Assembly (NCBI GenBank): GCA_937927335.1
Contig: CALBDU010000084.1
Location: forward strand, 38,789-102,788
Direction: 5' to 3'
DNA: 64,000 nucleotides
From: an uncultured Clostridium sp.
Lineage (GTDB): Bacteria > Bacillota > Clostridia > Clostridiales > Clostridiaceae
The position numbers and the translations under genes are program-made. A model generated the notes under the pieces. It had not been told where the DNA came from. It worked only from the letters and a program-made list of their open reading frames with translations, and ran no database searches. This document shows positions 17,762 to 26,390 of the stretch, in pieces (within the stretch, counting starts at the first letter, position 1; each line of letters starts with the position of its first letter).

Positions 17762-17842
17762 TAATCAAATAATTTATGCTTTAGGTAGAGAAAAGTGGTA
17801 AAATGTAACTGATGAATTTATTACTGAGAGAGGTTATAAATT

Positions 17843-19063
17843 ATGAGTATTAGACTGGAACAATTGTTAAGCCTTCCAGAATTGAAAGATTTGAAGCTGG
17901 TAAGCGGTGTTAAAGGTATCAACAACCTAGTCAGATGGGTTCATATAATAGAGAATCCTGATGATGTTGCGGAATATGCACAAAATGATGAGTTGATCAT
18001 AGTTACAGGAGTTAAGATATTAAACAGTAAAGAGTCCTTCACAAGCCTCATAAAAATCCTTATTGAAAAAAAAGCTGCAGGGCTAGTAGTTAACATTGGC
18101 AAGTATATTGATCAGATTCCAAAATATGTACATGATATATCTGATGATCACGATTTTCCAGTGTTTGAATTTCCGTGGGCTGTAAGTTTAACAGAGCTTA
18201 CAAGAATCATATGTGGTGAGATTGTGAAAAGACAGCTTGAGGAGGTTTCATCCCAGGATATTTTAATGAGTGCAATATTTTTTAATACAATAACTGTTGA
18301 AAACTTCATCCAAAGAATTTCAAATTATGGGTATGATTCCTTAAAATCCATGAGGATACTTATAGTAAGTATAGATAACATAAATCAATACCTGAAATCT
18401 AAAAATATTAAAGATGAGCATGAGATATTGCATATTAAAGATATATTTTTTAAAGCAGTGAACAGCTCTATTTGGGATTCCAGTTTCAGACCAATAAGTC
18501 TAATGCAAAATTACTCCATAATTTTGCTTTTGATAAATGAAAAGGATCGGGATATTAATTTAAATAATTATACCGATATTATAAGAAAGAGCAGTAAGAA
18601 AGCTTTAGAAGGAATTGATGTCAGCATAGGCGTTGGGGAAGTTTATACAAGGTTTTCAGATATTAAGAAAAGTTATTCTGAGGCTGAAAAGGCATTAAAG
18701 GTTTTAAAAGCCCAGGGAGAAGCTGACAAAACTACTTTTTATAATGATATAGGGTCTTATAAGATATTGACGGAAATAGAAAATACTGCGTTGCTGAGAG
18801 AATACTATGACAATACTGTTGGAAAATTAATAAAATATGATGAACAAAATAATACAGATTTTACAAAAATCCTATACGTTTTCCTAAAGGAAAATGGTAA
18901 TTTAATTCAAACCTCTCAAAAGTTATATCTTCATAGAAATACGTTAATTTATAGAATGAATAAGATACAAGAGCTCACTAAAAAAGATTTGTCCGATATT
19001 GGTGTGAGGTTTGAATTTTACATGGGATATTTGATAAAAGAATTAATTGATGTTACTGATTAG
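17843..19063 (+). CDS. PucR family transcriptional regulator
   Basis: 406 residues. The N-terminal PucR domain (about 1-120, RLEQLLSLPELKDLKLVSGV) is followed by a middle GGDEF-like/CdaR region. The C-terminal helix-turn-helix includes NGNLIQTSQKLYLHRNTLIY. In Bacillus, PucR activates purine catabolism in response to an intermediate. Here it lies directly before the CoA-transferase/ammonia-lyase genes and near the pyrimidine genes, so control of pyrimidine-derived beta-amino acid catabolism is the likely role. That target is inferred from position only. Confidence 0.9.
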   Translation: MSIRLEQLLSLPELKDLKLVSGVKGINNLVRWVHIIENPDDVAEYAQNDELIIVTGVKILNSKESFTSLIKILIEKKAAGLVVNIGKYIDQIPKYVHDISDDHDFPVFEFPWAVSLTELTRIICGEIVKRQLEEVSSQDILMSAIFFNTITVENFIQRISNYGYDSLKSMRILIVSIDNINQYLKSKNIKDEHEILHIKDIFFKAVNSSIWDSSFRPISLMQNYSIILLLINEKDRDINLNNYTDIIRKSSKKALEGIDVSIGVGEVYTRFSDIKKSYSEAEKALKVLKAQGEADKTTFYNDIGSYKILTEIENTALLREYYDNTVGKLIKYDEQNNTDFTKILYVFLKENGNLIQTSQKLYLHRNTLIYRMNKIQELTKKDLSDIGVRFEFYMGYLIKELIDVTD

Positions 19064-19072
19064 TAATTATGG

Positions 19073-19104
19073 AGCGGCCTTTTTTTAGGGCTGCTTTATT
19101 TTTT
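19073..19104 (+). terminator. Terminator after the pucR-like gene
   Basis: Stem AGCGGCC / GGCTGCT encloses a T-rich loop and is followed by TTATTTTTT. The rest of the 292-base gap up to the CoA-transferase gene is AT-rich. I found no GG-N10-GC sigma-54 element there and no convincing sigma-A pair. Confidence 0.75.
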
Positions 19105-19355
19105 CACTTTAATTGATATTAAATTAACAAAAGTTTTGAAAAGTCAATCGTCAAAGAGTACAAAAAGCTTGTAGACTTTAGACATATACAAGGCCTTAAA
19201 ATGTTGATAATATTGAGTTGAATTTGAAGTAGCATTCGATATGCACAATATGTCATATAGATGCACATTTATGATTCTGCGCAGAAAATAGAAAAACATG
19301 TATGGAAGAGTGTTCAAAATGTTAAAAATTAATTAATCAATAGGAGGATTTTAGT

Positions 19356-20546
19356 ATGTTAAAAGCATTAGACGGATTAAAAGTACTGGATTTGACTCAT
19401 GCATATAATGGACCTTTTTGTACAACACTTTTAGCAGATAACGGTGCAGATGTTATAAAGATTGAAAGCCCTAATGGAGATCAATGCAGGACTTGGGGTC
19501 CTATTGATCCTAAAAGCGGAGAAAGTGGATTTTTTGCATTTTTAAACAGAAATAAGAAGGGTGTAACTCTTAATTTAAAATCAGAAGAGGGTAAAAAAAT
19601 ATTTTTAGATTTGGTTAAGGATGCAGATGTTGTAGTAGAAAATTATAGATCCGGAGTAATGAAAAAGCTAGGCTTAAATTATGAGGTTTTAAAGGAAATA
19701 AATCCAAGGATAATATATGCAGCGGGCTCTGGCTTTGGACAGACTGGTCCTATCTGCAACAGACCATGCTATGATATTGTAGCTCAGTCAATGGGTGGAA
19801 TGGTTAATTTAACTGGATTCCCTGAATCTATACCAACCAAGGTTGGTCCTTCTGTGGCAGATAATGTTACAGGAATATACCTGTGTGTAGGCGTTTTAAT
19901 GGCACTTTACAATAGAGAAAGAACTGGACTTGGCCAAGCAGTTGATGTAGCCATGCTGGATACTATATTCTCATTATTGGAAAATGCTATAGTTATACAA
20001 ACATTAACTGGAACTACTCCTCAAAGACAGGGCAATATAGATCCTTCAATAGCACCATTTGACATTTATGAAGTTCAAGACGGATTTGTAGCCATAGGAG
20101 TTGGAAATGACAAGTTATGGGCAAAGTTCTGTGAGGTAATAGACAGAAAAGATTTAATAAACGAAGAAAAATATTTGACTAATGATGCAAGATGTCAAAA
20201 TTATGTTCCTGAGTTGAGGGATATAATTAGAGATTGGGCTAAGGATAAAACAAAAAAGCAGCTTGAAGCATTATTTGATGAAGCAGGTATTCCTTGTGGA
20301 CCTGTGCTTGACATGCAAGAGGCTATTGATCACCCACAAATTCAGGCTAGGGAAATGATGGTTCATATGGAGCACCCTACTATTGGTGAAATGTATTTTC
20401 AAGGAGTACCTGTTAAGTTGTCAAGAACTCCGGGCAGCGTAGATACACCAGCACCACTTTTAGGACAGCATAATGAGGAGATATACGGAAAGCTCGGTAT
20501 AAGCCATGAGACAATTATTAGCATGAAAGAAGAAGGTATAATTTAA
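19356..20546 (+). CDS. Class III CoA-transferase (CaiB/BaiF/Frc family), predicted beta-alanine CoA-transferase
   Basis: 396 residues, normal length for this family. The catalytic Asp that forms the acyl-aspartyl-CoA intermediate falls exactly at residue 169 (PSVADNVTG), as in formyl-CoA transferase. Other family blocks are GADVIKIESPNGD and NRNKKGVTLNLKS. Substrate cannot be read from the sequence. The neighbouring beta-aminoacyl-CoA ammonia-lyase homologues and the pyrimidine genes suggest activation of beta-alanine and/or 3-aminoisobutyrate. Strong AGGAGG at 19342. Confidence 0.9.
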   Translation: MLKALDGLKVLDLTHAYNGPFCTTLLADNGADVIKIESPNGDQCRTWGPIDPKSGESGFFAFLNRNKKGVTLNLKSEEGKKIFLDLVKDADVVVENYRSGVMKKLGLNYEVLKEINPRIIYAAGSGFGQTGPICNRPCYDIVAQSMGGMVNLTGFPESIPTKVGPSVADNVTGIYLCVGVLMALYNRERTGLGQAVDVAMLDTIFSLLENAIVIQTLTGTTPQRQGNIDPSIAPFDIYEVQDGFVAIGVGNDKLWAKFCEVIDRKDLINEEKYLTNDARCQNYVPELRDIIRDWAKDKTKKQLEALFDEAGIPCGPVLDMQEAIDHPQIQAREMMVHMEHPTIGEMYFQGVPVKLSRTPGSVDTPAPLLGQHNEEIYGKLGISHETIISMKEEGII

Positions 20547-20568
20547 ATTTTTTAGGAGGTATATATAT

Positions 20569-21024
20569 ATGAGAAACCAGTCAATACTTAGTTACAAAAT
20601 GTTTCCTGACTATGGAAGCAATTTAGGGGACGTTGTTCCCGTAGGAAAACAGCTTGACATCTGGGGCGATGCAGAAACAGAAGTAATGATACTAAACGAT
20701 GGAGATGAATCTTTATGTCTCGGATATGAGGATGTACATTTTTATCATGATCTGTATGTAGGAGATCAGGTTGATTTTAAGGCTACAATGGTTAAGATAG
20801 GCAATACATCCAGAAAAGTTAAACTTGAAACCTATAAAGTTGCTACTCCTGCAAGAAGGAATGGAAGGCCAGATGCAGCTGAAAATGAAGTGGATGTTTT
20901 AGATCCTCCTCTATTGTGTTCGGAAGGCTATTCTGTTCTGGTAGTAAAAAAACCTCAGCAGAGAGGTGTACAGCCGGATGGAATAGTAGCAGACCCATGG
21001 GCTGAAGTAGATAAAGTAATTTAA
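20569..21024 (+). CDS. Hot-dog-fold protein, predicted beta-alanyl-CoA (3-aminoacyl-CoA) ammonia-lyase, paralogue 1
   Basis: 151 residues. The pattern from about residue 20 (GKQLDIWGDAETEVMI, then DGDESLCLGYEDVHF, YVGDQVDFKATMVKIGNTSR, ending in VLDPPLLCSEG) resembles the 3-aminobutyryl-CoA ammonia-lyase (Kal) and beta-alanyl-CoA ammonia-lyase (Acl) family as I recall it. Those enzymes eliminate ammonia from a 3-aminoacyl-CoA. Compared with typical Kal it has a C-terminal extension of about 20 residues. It follows the CoA-transferase by 22 bases and has its own AGGAGG. A thioesterase-type role is the alternative. Confidence 0.75.
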   Translation: MRNQSILSYKMFPDYGSNLGDVVPVGKQLDIWGDAETEVMILNDGDESLCLGYEDVHFYHDLYVGDQVDFKATMVKIGNTSRKVKLETYKVATPARRNGRPDAAENEVDVLDPPLLCSEGYSVLVVKKPQQRGVQPDGIVADPWAEVDKVI

Positions 21025-21042
21025 TTTTAGGGAGGTATAAAA

Positions 21043-21438
21043 ATGGCTTTTGAAAAACCAGATAAAGATTTTGAAACAAAAATACGCTTAAGAATGTCAT
21101 CTAAGGATGTATTTTATGCAGGTGGAATTGTAAACGGTTCACGTTCAATAACACTTATGGGAGATGCAGCTACAAGACTTATGGTTTTCAGTGATGGGAA
21201 CGAAGGCAGATGCCTTGGATTTGATAACATAAGATTATATAACTCAATCTTTTCCGGAGACTATCTTGAGATAATAGCTAGAGTAATAGGAGTTGAAGGC
21301 AATAAGAAAAAGATACAGTGCAGAACCTTTAAAGTTGCTTATAATCCTAATATTCCAGAATACCCAACAGCAATTGATGTATTGGAAAAACCAATTTTAT
21401 GCACTGAATTCGTTGCAACATACGAATCCGCAAAATAA
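21043..21438 (+). CDS. Hot-dog-fold protein, predicted 3-aminoacyl-CoA ammonia-lyase, paralogue 2
   Basis: 131 residues. It begins the domain with KIRLRMSSKDVFYAGGIVNG, very like the start of Kal enzymes (IRLRMS.DAHY), and continues ITLMGDAATRLMVFSDGNEG. It is a diverged relative of the preceding gene: both share GDA.T, DG.E..CLG, the SGD/VGD block and VL..P.LC. Tandem lyase genes also occur in Clostridium propionicum, but those two are near-identical, unlike these. The two may form a hetero-oligomer or serve different substrates (beta-alanyl-CoA versus 3-aminoisobutyryl-CoA). Confidence 0.75.
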   Translation: MAFEKPDKDFETKIRLRMSSKDVFYAGGIVNGSRSITLMGDAATRLMVFSDGNEGRCLGFDNIRLYNSIFSGDYLEIIARVIGVEGNKKKIQCRTFKVAYNPNIPEYPTAIDVLEKPILCTEFVATYESAK

Positions 21439-21454
21439 AATACTTTAACAATGG

Positions 21455-21487
21455 TAATGCTTTTTCGGCTGTACCGAAAAAGCATTA
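21455..21487. repeat. Perfect 14-base inverted repeat inside the catabolic cluster
   Basis: Arms TAATGCTTTTTCGG (21455-21468) and CCGAAAAAGCATTA (21474-21487) pair perfectly around a 5-base loop. No U tract follows, so it is a weak terminator at best. It could be an RNA processing or stabilising element that sets different levels for the lyase genes and the acd-etfBA genes. Confidence 0.6.
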
Positions 21488-21543
21488 TCTCTATATAATA
21501 CCGTTTTTCATGCTTAGATGTGAAAATTAGAGGAGGGAGCCAA

Positions 21544-22680
21544 ATGAGCTTTGATTTAACCAAGGAACAAGAGATGATAATTAAAGTGGTTTCGGAATTT
21601 ACCAAAAATGAGATTGCTCCTATTGCTGCTGAAATCGATGAAACAGGGAGATTCCCAAGAGAAAATTTGAATAAAATGGCTGAATTGAATATGTTGGGGA
21701 TACCTTTTCCGGTAGAATACGGCGGAGCAGGGCAAAATGAATATATGTTTGCAAGATGCATTGAAGAAATTGCAAAAAAATGTGGTTCTACAGCTGCAAT
21801 ACTGGCAGTTCATAATATACCGGCATGGATAATTGACAATTATGGAACTGAGGCGCAAAAGGAAAAGTATTTAAGACTGTTGGTTGAGGGAAAGAAAATA
21901 GGTGCTTTTGCATTAACGGAGCCAAATGCAGGAACTGATTCCTCAAAGCAAAGCAGCAAGGCAGTTTTGGATGGTGACAACTATATATTAAATGGACAGA
22001 AATGCTTTATAACAAACGGTGGAGAAGCAGGCATATATATAGTTCTGGCCATGACCGACAAGGAAAAGGGCAATAAGGGAATAAGTGCATTTATAGTTGA
22101 AAGTGATTTTCCAGGTTTTTCAATAGGAAAAAAAGAAAATAAAATGGGTATCAGGGCATCAGCAACAGCTGAGCTTATATTTAAGGATTGTATCATCCCT
22201 AAAGAAAATCTTATTGGAAAAGAGGGAAGTGGATTTAAAATTGCTATGCAGGCCTTAGACGGCGGTAGAATAGCTATGGCAGCACAGGCAGTTGGTATAG
22301 CTCAGGGAGCACTGGATGAAACTGTGGCATATTTAATGCAAAGGGAACAGTTTGGAAAGCCACTGGCATCCTTCCAGGGACTTCAATGGTATCTGGCAGT
22401 CATGGAAACAAGCATAAATGCAGCCAGACTTTTGGTGTATAATGCAGCCGCAAGCCTTGATGCAGGCAAGGCTATCAGTAAAGAAGCAGCAATGGCCAAG
22501 CTTTTTGCATCTGAAACTGCTATGTCTGTTACCACCAAGGCAGTGCAATTACATGGCGGTTATGGATACATGAAGGATTATCCTATGGAAAGAATGATGC
22601 GTGATGCAAAAATTACAGAGATATATGAGGGAACTTCAGAAGTACAGAAAATGGTAATTTCCAGAAGTCTATTGAAATAA
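21544..22680 (+). CDS. Acyl-CoA dehydrogenase, predicted acryloyl-CoA reductase component
   Basis: 378 residues from MSFDLTKEQEMI; GGAGGGAGC upstream supports the ATG at 21544 over the longer open frame. It is a short-chain acyl-CoA dehydrogenase with the FAD-binding segment FALTEPNAGTDSSKQ and the catalytic Glu at about residue 362 (IYEGTSE). With EtfBA immediately downstream it resembles the propionyl-CoA dehydrogenase/Etf complex that reduces acryloyl-CoA in Clostridium propionicum. Butyryl-CoA dehydrogenase is the family alternative; the surrounding genes argue for a C3 (or methyl-C3) substrate. Confidence 0.9.
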   Translation: MSFDLTKEQEMIIKVVSEFTKNEIAPIAAEIDETGRFPRENLNKMAELNMLGIPFPVEYGGAGQNEYMFARCIEEIAKKCGSTAAILAVHNIPAWIIDNYGTEAQKEKYLRLLVEGKKIGAFALTEPNAGTDSSKQSSKAVLDGDNYILNGQKCFITNGGEAGIYIVLAMTDKEKGNKGISAFIVESDFPGFSIGKKENKMGIRASATAELIFKDCIIPKENLIGKEGSGFKIAMQALDGGRIAMAAQAVGIAQGALDETVAYLMQREQFGKPLASFQGLQWYLAVMETSINAARLLVYNAAASLDAGKAISKEAAMAKLFASETAMSVTTKAVQLHGGYGYMKDYPMERMMRDAKITEIYEGTSEVQKMVISRSLLK

Positions 22681-22692
22681 GAGGTGAAGTAT

Positions 22693-23481
22693 ATGAATAT
22701 CATAGTTTGCATAAAGCAAGTTCCAGATACTAATGAGGTTAGGATTGACCCGGTAAAAGGCACTCTTATAAGGGATGGGGTTCCAAGCATAATAAATCCA
22801 GATGACAAAAATGCATTGGAAGAAGCTATAAAAATTAAGGAAAAATGCGAAGATGTACATGTTACTGTTTTGAGCATGGGTCCTCCTCAGGCTGAAGTTG
22901 CACTAAGAGAAGCATTGGCTATGGGTGCAGATGAAGCAATTCTTTTAAGCGATAGACAGTTTGGTGGTTCTGATACATGGGGAACATCTGTAATATTAGC
23001 GGCAGCTATAAGAAAAATCGGAAAATATGACATAGTATTTTGCGGAAGACAAGCTATTGATGGAGATACTGCTCAGGTTGGACCAGAGGTAGCAGAACAC
23101 TTAGGACTTCCACAAATAACCTATGTAAGTAAATTGGAAGTTAAAGGTAATGAAGTGATAGCTGAAAGAGCAATAGAAGATGGATGTTATGTAATAAAGG
23201 CAAAAATGCCGCTGCTTCTTACGGCTATAAAGGATTTAAACGTACCGCGATATTCACCGCTTCAAGGAATATACAAGGCTTTCAGGGAAAAACAGGTAAC
23301 GGTATGGGGAGCTGCGGATATAGATGCTGACATGAGTAATGCAGGACTAAAGGGATCTCCTACCAATGTTAAAAAGTCTTTTACCCCTATTCACCAATTT
23401 AAGGCAGAAATTATTTCTGGAACTGTAGAAGAAGCTTCTAGGAAGCTTGCATTAAAAATTAGAGAAATGCAAATAGGATAA
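22693..23481 (+). CDS. etfB: Electron transfer flavoprotein subunit beta
   Basis: 262 residues. MNIIVCIKQVPDTNEVRID and GRQAIDGDTAQVGPEVAEHL are family signatures. The ATG at 22693 has a GAGGTGA site; a GTG at 22684 overlaps it. It passes electrons to or from the acyl-CoA dehydrogenase encoded just upstream. Whether it is of the bifurcating type, with an extra FAD in this subunit reduced by NADH, cannot be decided by eye. Confidence 0.97.
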   Translation: MNIIVCIKQVPDTNEVRIDPVKGTLIRDGVPSIINPDDKNALEEAIKIKEKCEDVHVTVLSMGPPQAEVALREALAMGADEAILLSDRQFGGSDTWGTSVILAAAIRKIGKYDIVFCGRQAIDGDTAQVGPEVAEHLGLPQITYVSKLEVKGNEVIAERAIEDGCYVIKAKMPLLLTAIKDLNVPRYSPLQGIYKAFREKQVTVWGAADIDADMSNAGLKGSPTNVKKSFTPIHQFKAEIISGTVEEASRKLALKIREMQIG

Positions 23482-23493
23482 GGGGGGGAGATT

Positions 23494-24501
23494 ATGAATA
23501 TAAAAGACTACAAAGGCGTATGGGTATTTGCAGAACAAAGAGAAGGAAAGATAATGGATGTATCCTTCGAACTTCTTGGGGAAGGAAGAAAAATAGCAGA
23601 TAAGCTTCAGGTGGAATTAACTGCTGTGATTTTAGGAAATAATCTTGATCAACTGTCAAATGAGCTGTCGGGATATGGTGCAGATAAAATATTAGCCGTT
23701 GAGGATAAGTTTTTAAGTACTTATACTACTGAAGCTTATACAAGAGTAATAACAGACCTGATTACAGAAAGAAAGCCTGAAATTGTTTTAATAGGAGCAA
23801 CTGCCATTGGAAGGGATCTGGCACCAAGAATAGCAGCCAGAGTGAAAACAGGGTTGACAGCAGACTGCACTAGTCTGGATATTGATGAAGAGAATTTTAA
23901 CCTGCTTATGACCAGACCAGCTTTTGGGGGAAATATAATGGCAACTATAGTTTGTTCAAAACACAGGCCCCAAATGTCCACAGTAAGGCCTGGGGTAATG
24001 GAGAAGGCTAAATTCAATGCGGATAAATCCGGCAAGATAGAAAAAATACCTTTTTACCTAAGAGAAGCAGATAAGTTTACAGAGGTAATTGATATTATAA
24101 AAAAATCAAAGCAGCAGGTATCACTGGAAGCAGCTGATGTTATTGTTTCAGGGGGAAGAGGATTGGGCAATAAAGAAGGCTTTGAACTTTTAAGGAAGCT
24201 TTCAGATGTACTTGGGGGAGAAATTGGTGCTTCCCGTGGTAGTGTAGATGCTGGCTGGATAGATCAAAGCCACCAGGTTGGGCAGACAGGTAAAACTGTT
24301 AGACCTAAAATTTATGTAGCCTGTGGAATATCGGGAGCTATACAGCATTTGGCAGGAATGAAGGCTTCAGACTGCATAATAGCAATAAATAAGGATAAGG
24401 ATGCCCCTATATTTAATGTCGCTCATTATGGTATAGTTGGAGACCTGTATGAAGTAATTCCAAATTTAATTAAAGCACTAAAAGAAGAAAAAGCACAGTA
24501 G
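23494..24501 (+). CDS. etfA: Electron transfer flavoprotein subunit alpha
   Basis: 335 residues. The C-terminal FAD domain shows VSGGRGLGNKEGFELLRKL, GASRGSVDAGWIDQSHQVGQ and YVACGISGAIQH, all characteristic. It is the last gene of the acd-etfB-etfA block and is followed by a terminator. It partners with etfB. Confidence 0.97.
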   Translation: MNIKDYKGVWVFAEQREGKIMDVSFELLGEGRKIADKLQVELTAVILGNNLDQLSNELSGYGADKILAVEDKFLSTYTTEAYTRVITDLITERKPEIVLIGATAIGRDLAPRIAARVKTGLTADCTSLDIDEENFNLLMTRPAFGGNIMATIVCSKHRPQMSTVRPGVMEKAKFNADKSGKIEKIPFYLREADKFTEVIDIIKKSKQQVSLEAADVIVSGGRGLGNKEGFELLRKLSDVLGGEIGASRGSVDAGWIDQSHQVGQTGKTVRPKIYVACGISGAIQHLAGMKASDCIIAINKDKDAPIFNVAHYGIVGDLYEVIPNLIKALKEEKAQ

Positions 24502-24505
24502 AAGG

Positions 24506-24530
24506 CAGGAGTATAAACTCCTGTTTTCTG
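24506..24530 (+). terminator. Terminator after etfA
   Basis: CAGGAGT and ACTCCTG pair around ATAA and are followed by TTTTCTGCTT. It closes the CoA-transferase-to-etfA block and separates it from the sigma-54 activator gene. Confidence 0.8.
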
Positions 24531-24620
24531 CTTGTCTGTTATTTTTTAAAAAATGAGGTATAATATAGTTGTGATGTTATTATGGATAAACCATGTGCTG
24601 CAAGCGAAGGAGGAATAGTC

Positions 24621-26069
24621 TTGAAGGAAGATCCTGAAAAAAAAATGTACAACCAGCTTTCAAAGGAATTAAATTACTATAAGGATTCATATGAAGAGTT
24701 AAAACTCATAATGGATTCCACTTTTGACCAAATTACCGTAACTGATGAAAAGGGAGTCCTGCTGAAGGTCAGTAAAAACTGCAAGGAGATTTTCGGAATA
24801 AATGAAAAAGAAATGATCGGAAAAAGTGTTTATAACCTCAGTAAAAAGGGGGTTTTTACACCATCAATAACTGCGGAAGTGCTGAAAAAAAAGGAGCAGG
24901 TTACAATTATTCAGGAGACAGGATCAGGCAGGAGGCTTCTTGTGGTTGGGGCACCAATTTTGAATAATGAGGGCAGAATTGTAAGGGTTGTAAATATATC
25001 AAAAGATGTTACTGAATTTGAGCATCTGAAAAAGCAATTGGAGGAAAGTCAGCTTCTTTTAGACTGGTACAGAAATGAAATTAAAAGAAATGAAGTAAAA
25101 AGCAAACAGATAATAGTAGGGAATTCCAATGTGATGAAAAATATCATCGCTATGATAGAGCATATATGCAATATGGATACTACCGTTATACTCTTAGGAG
25201 AAACTGGTGTTGGAAAAAGCTATATGGCAAAGACAATTCACAAAATGGGTAAAATGAGGGAAGAGCCATTTGTTCAGATTAATTGCGGAGCCATACCTGA
25301 AAATCTCATTGAATCTGAGCTTTTTGGATATGAAGAAGGTGCTTTTACAGGTGCGGTTAAAAAAGGTAAAAAAGGTTTAATGGAGGTTGCAGGGGAAGGA
25401 ATAATTTTTTTGGATGAAATAGGGGAGCTGCCTATGCAGATCCAGGTTAAGCTTCTCCATGTGCTTCAGGAAAGGCAGGCGTACAGGATAGGGGGAACTG
25501 AGCCTTTTGATATAAAGGCCAGGATTATATCAGCCACCAATAAAGATTTAAAAGAGCTGGTAAAGGAAGGCAGGTTCAGAGAGGACCTTTACTATAGATT
25601 GAACATTGTACCAATACACATTCCTTCATTAAGGGAACGAAGAGACGATATACCTGTGTTCATTAAATATTTTCTATCAAAATATAATCAAAAATATAAT
25701 TTATCAAAGCAGATATCACAAAATGCATACAAAGTATTGACTGCATACAGCTGGCCGGGAAATATCAGGGAACTAGAAAATACCATAGAAAGACTGGTGG
25801 TTACATTTGATGATGAGGTTATTGAAGAAAGCCATATACCTGAGATAACTTCAAATCTTCCCAAATATGTTTATGAATTGGATGAAACCATGTCACTGAA
25901 AGAGGCCACTGAAGAGTTTGAAAAGCAAATTATTTTCAAGGCAATGGAAAAGTACAAAACTACAAGAAAAGCCGCAGAGGTTCTTAAAATAGATCAGTCA
26001 ACTGTGGTTAAGAAAATGAAAAAGTTTAAAGAAGAAGGGCAGGTCGATGATATTCCACCTGGATTTTGA
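24621..26069 (+). CDS. Sigma-54-dependent transcriptional activator with PAS sensor domain
   Basis: 482 residues from the TTG at 24621, chosen because AAGGAGG (24607-24613) fits it. An in-frame ATG at 24582 has no ribosome site. A PAS domain (about 25-140) precedes the AAA+ domain with Walker A GETGVGKS (from residue 193), the sigma-54 contact loop GAFTGA (240-245) and a DEIGELP Walker B. A Fis-type HTH (TTRKAAEVLKIDQSTVVKKM) is at the C-terminus. A -24/-12 promoter lies 145 bases beyond its stop, so it very probably activates the pyrimidine operon. The PAS ligand is unknown. Confidence 0.95.
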   Translation: MKEDPEKKMYNQLSKELNYYKDSYEELKLIMDSTFDQITVTDEKGVLLKVSKNCKEIFGINEKEMIGKSVYNLSKKGVFTPSITAEVLKKKEQVTIIQETGSGRRLLVVGAPILNNEGRIVRVVNISKDVTEFEHLKKQLEESQLLLDWYRNEIKRNEVKSKQIIVGNSNVMKNIIAMIEHICNMDTTVILLGETGVGKSYMAKTIHKMGKMREEPFVQINCGAIPENLIESELFGYEEGAFTGAVKKGKKGLMEVAGEGIIFLDEIGELPMQIQVKLLHVLQERQAYRIGGTEPFDIKARIISATNKDLKELVKEGRFREDLYYRLNIVPIHIPSLRERRDDIPVFIKYFLSKYNQKYNLSKQISQNAYKVLTAYSWPGNIRELENTIERLVVTFDDEVIEESHIPEITSNLPKYVYELDETMSLKEATEEFEKQIIFKAMEKYKTTRKAAEVLKIDQSTVVKKMKKFKEEGQVDDIPPGF

Positions 26070-26101
26070 TGATAAATTTCATCAAAATCCAGGTTTTTTT
26101 A
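26058..26101 (+). terminator. Strong terminator overlapping the activator stop codon
   Basis: A perfect 15-base stem, CCTGGATTTTGATGA (26058-26072) with TCATCAAAATCCAGG (26079-26093), is followed by TTTTTTT. The upstream arm includes the stop codon. It insulates the regulator gene from the catabolic operon, so the operon depends on its own promoter. Confidence 0.95.
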
Positions 26102-26213
26102 TATAAAAATATTGATTTTTTCCTAGTGTGGATTGTTAAAAAAAATATAATTATTATGTAAATTCAATGGCTTCAACACTTTTTTTGAGAAATATTTGTC
26201 ATAGTTTATTCTT

Positions 26214-26230
26214 TTGGCATGATAGTTGCT
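26214..26230 (+). promoter_or_regulatory. Sigma-54 (-24/-12) promoter of the pyrimidine operon
   Basis: TTGGCAT-GATAG-TTGCT matches the consensus TTGGCAC-N5-TTGCA closely. The invariant GG and GC are separated by exactly 10 bases. It lies in the 321-base gap between the activator gene and preT, about 160 bases before the preT start. The 110 bases upstream would hold activator sites; I could not pick out a clear repeated site there. Confidence 0.85.
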
Positions 26231-26390
26231 CTTATAATATGGGTGCGGTTAAACGTATACATAGTTTTAAACAAAATATGCAAATTAGTCTGAAAGTTAA
26301 TATTTTATCAATAATGTGTTAAAATATTAACTGTGAAGGCAAAAATTAATTTCCAAAGTACATAAAGTTTTGAAAGGGGACAATATAAAA

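Noticed and set aside
19356..24501. Lysine fermentation (kam/kdd/kce/kal) as the source of the 3-aminoacyl-CoA substrate
   Set aside because: No lysine aminomutase, diaminohexanoate dehydrogenase or keto-acid cleavage enzyme is nearby; pyrimidine genes are. It remains possible if those genes are elsewhere.
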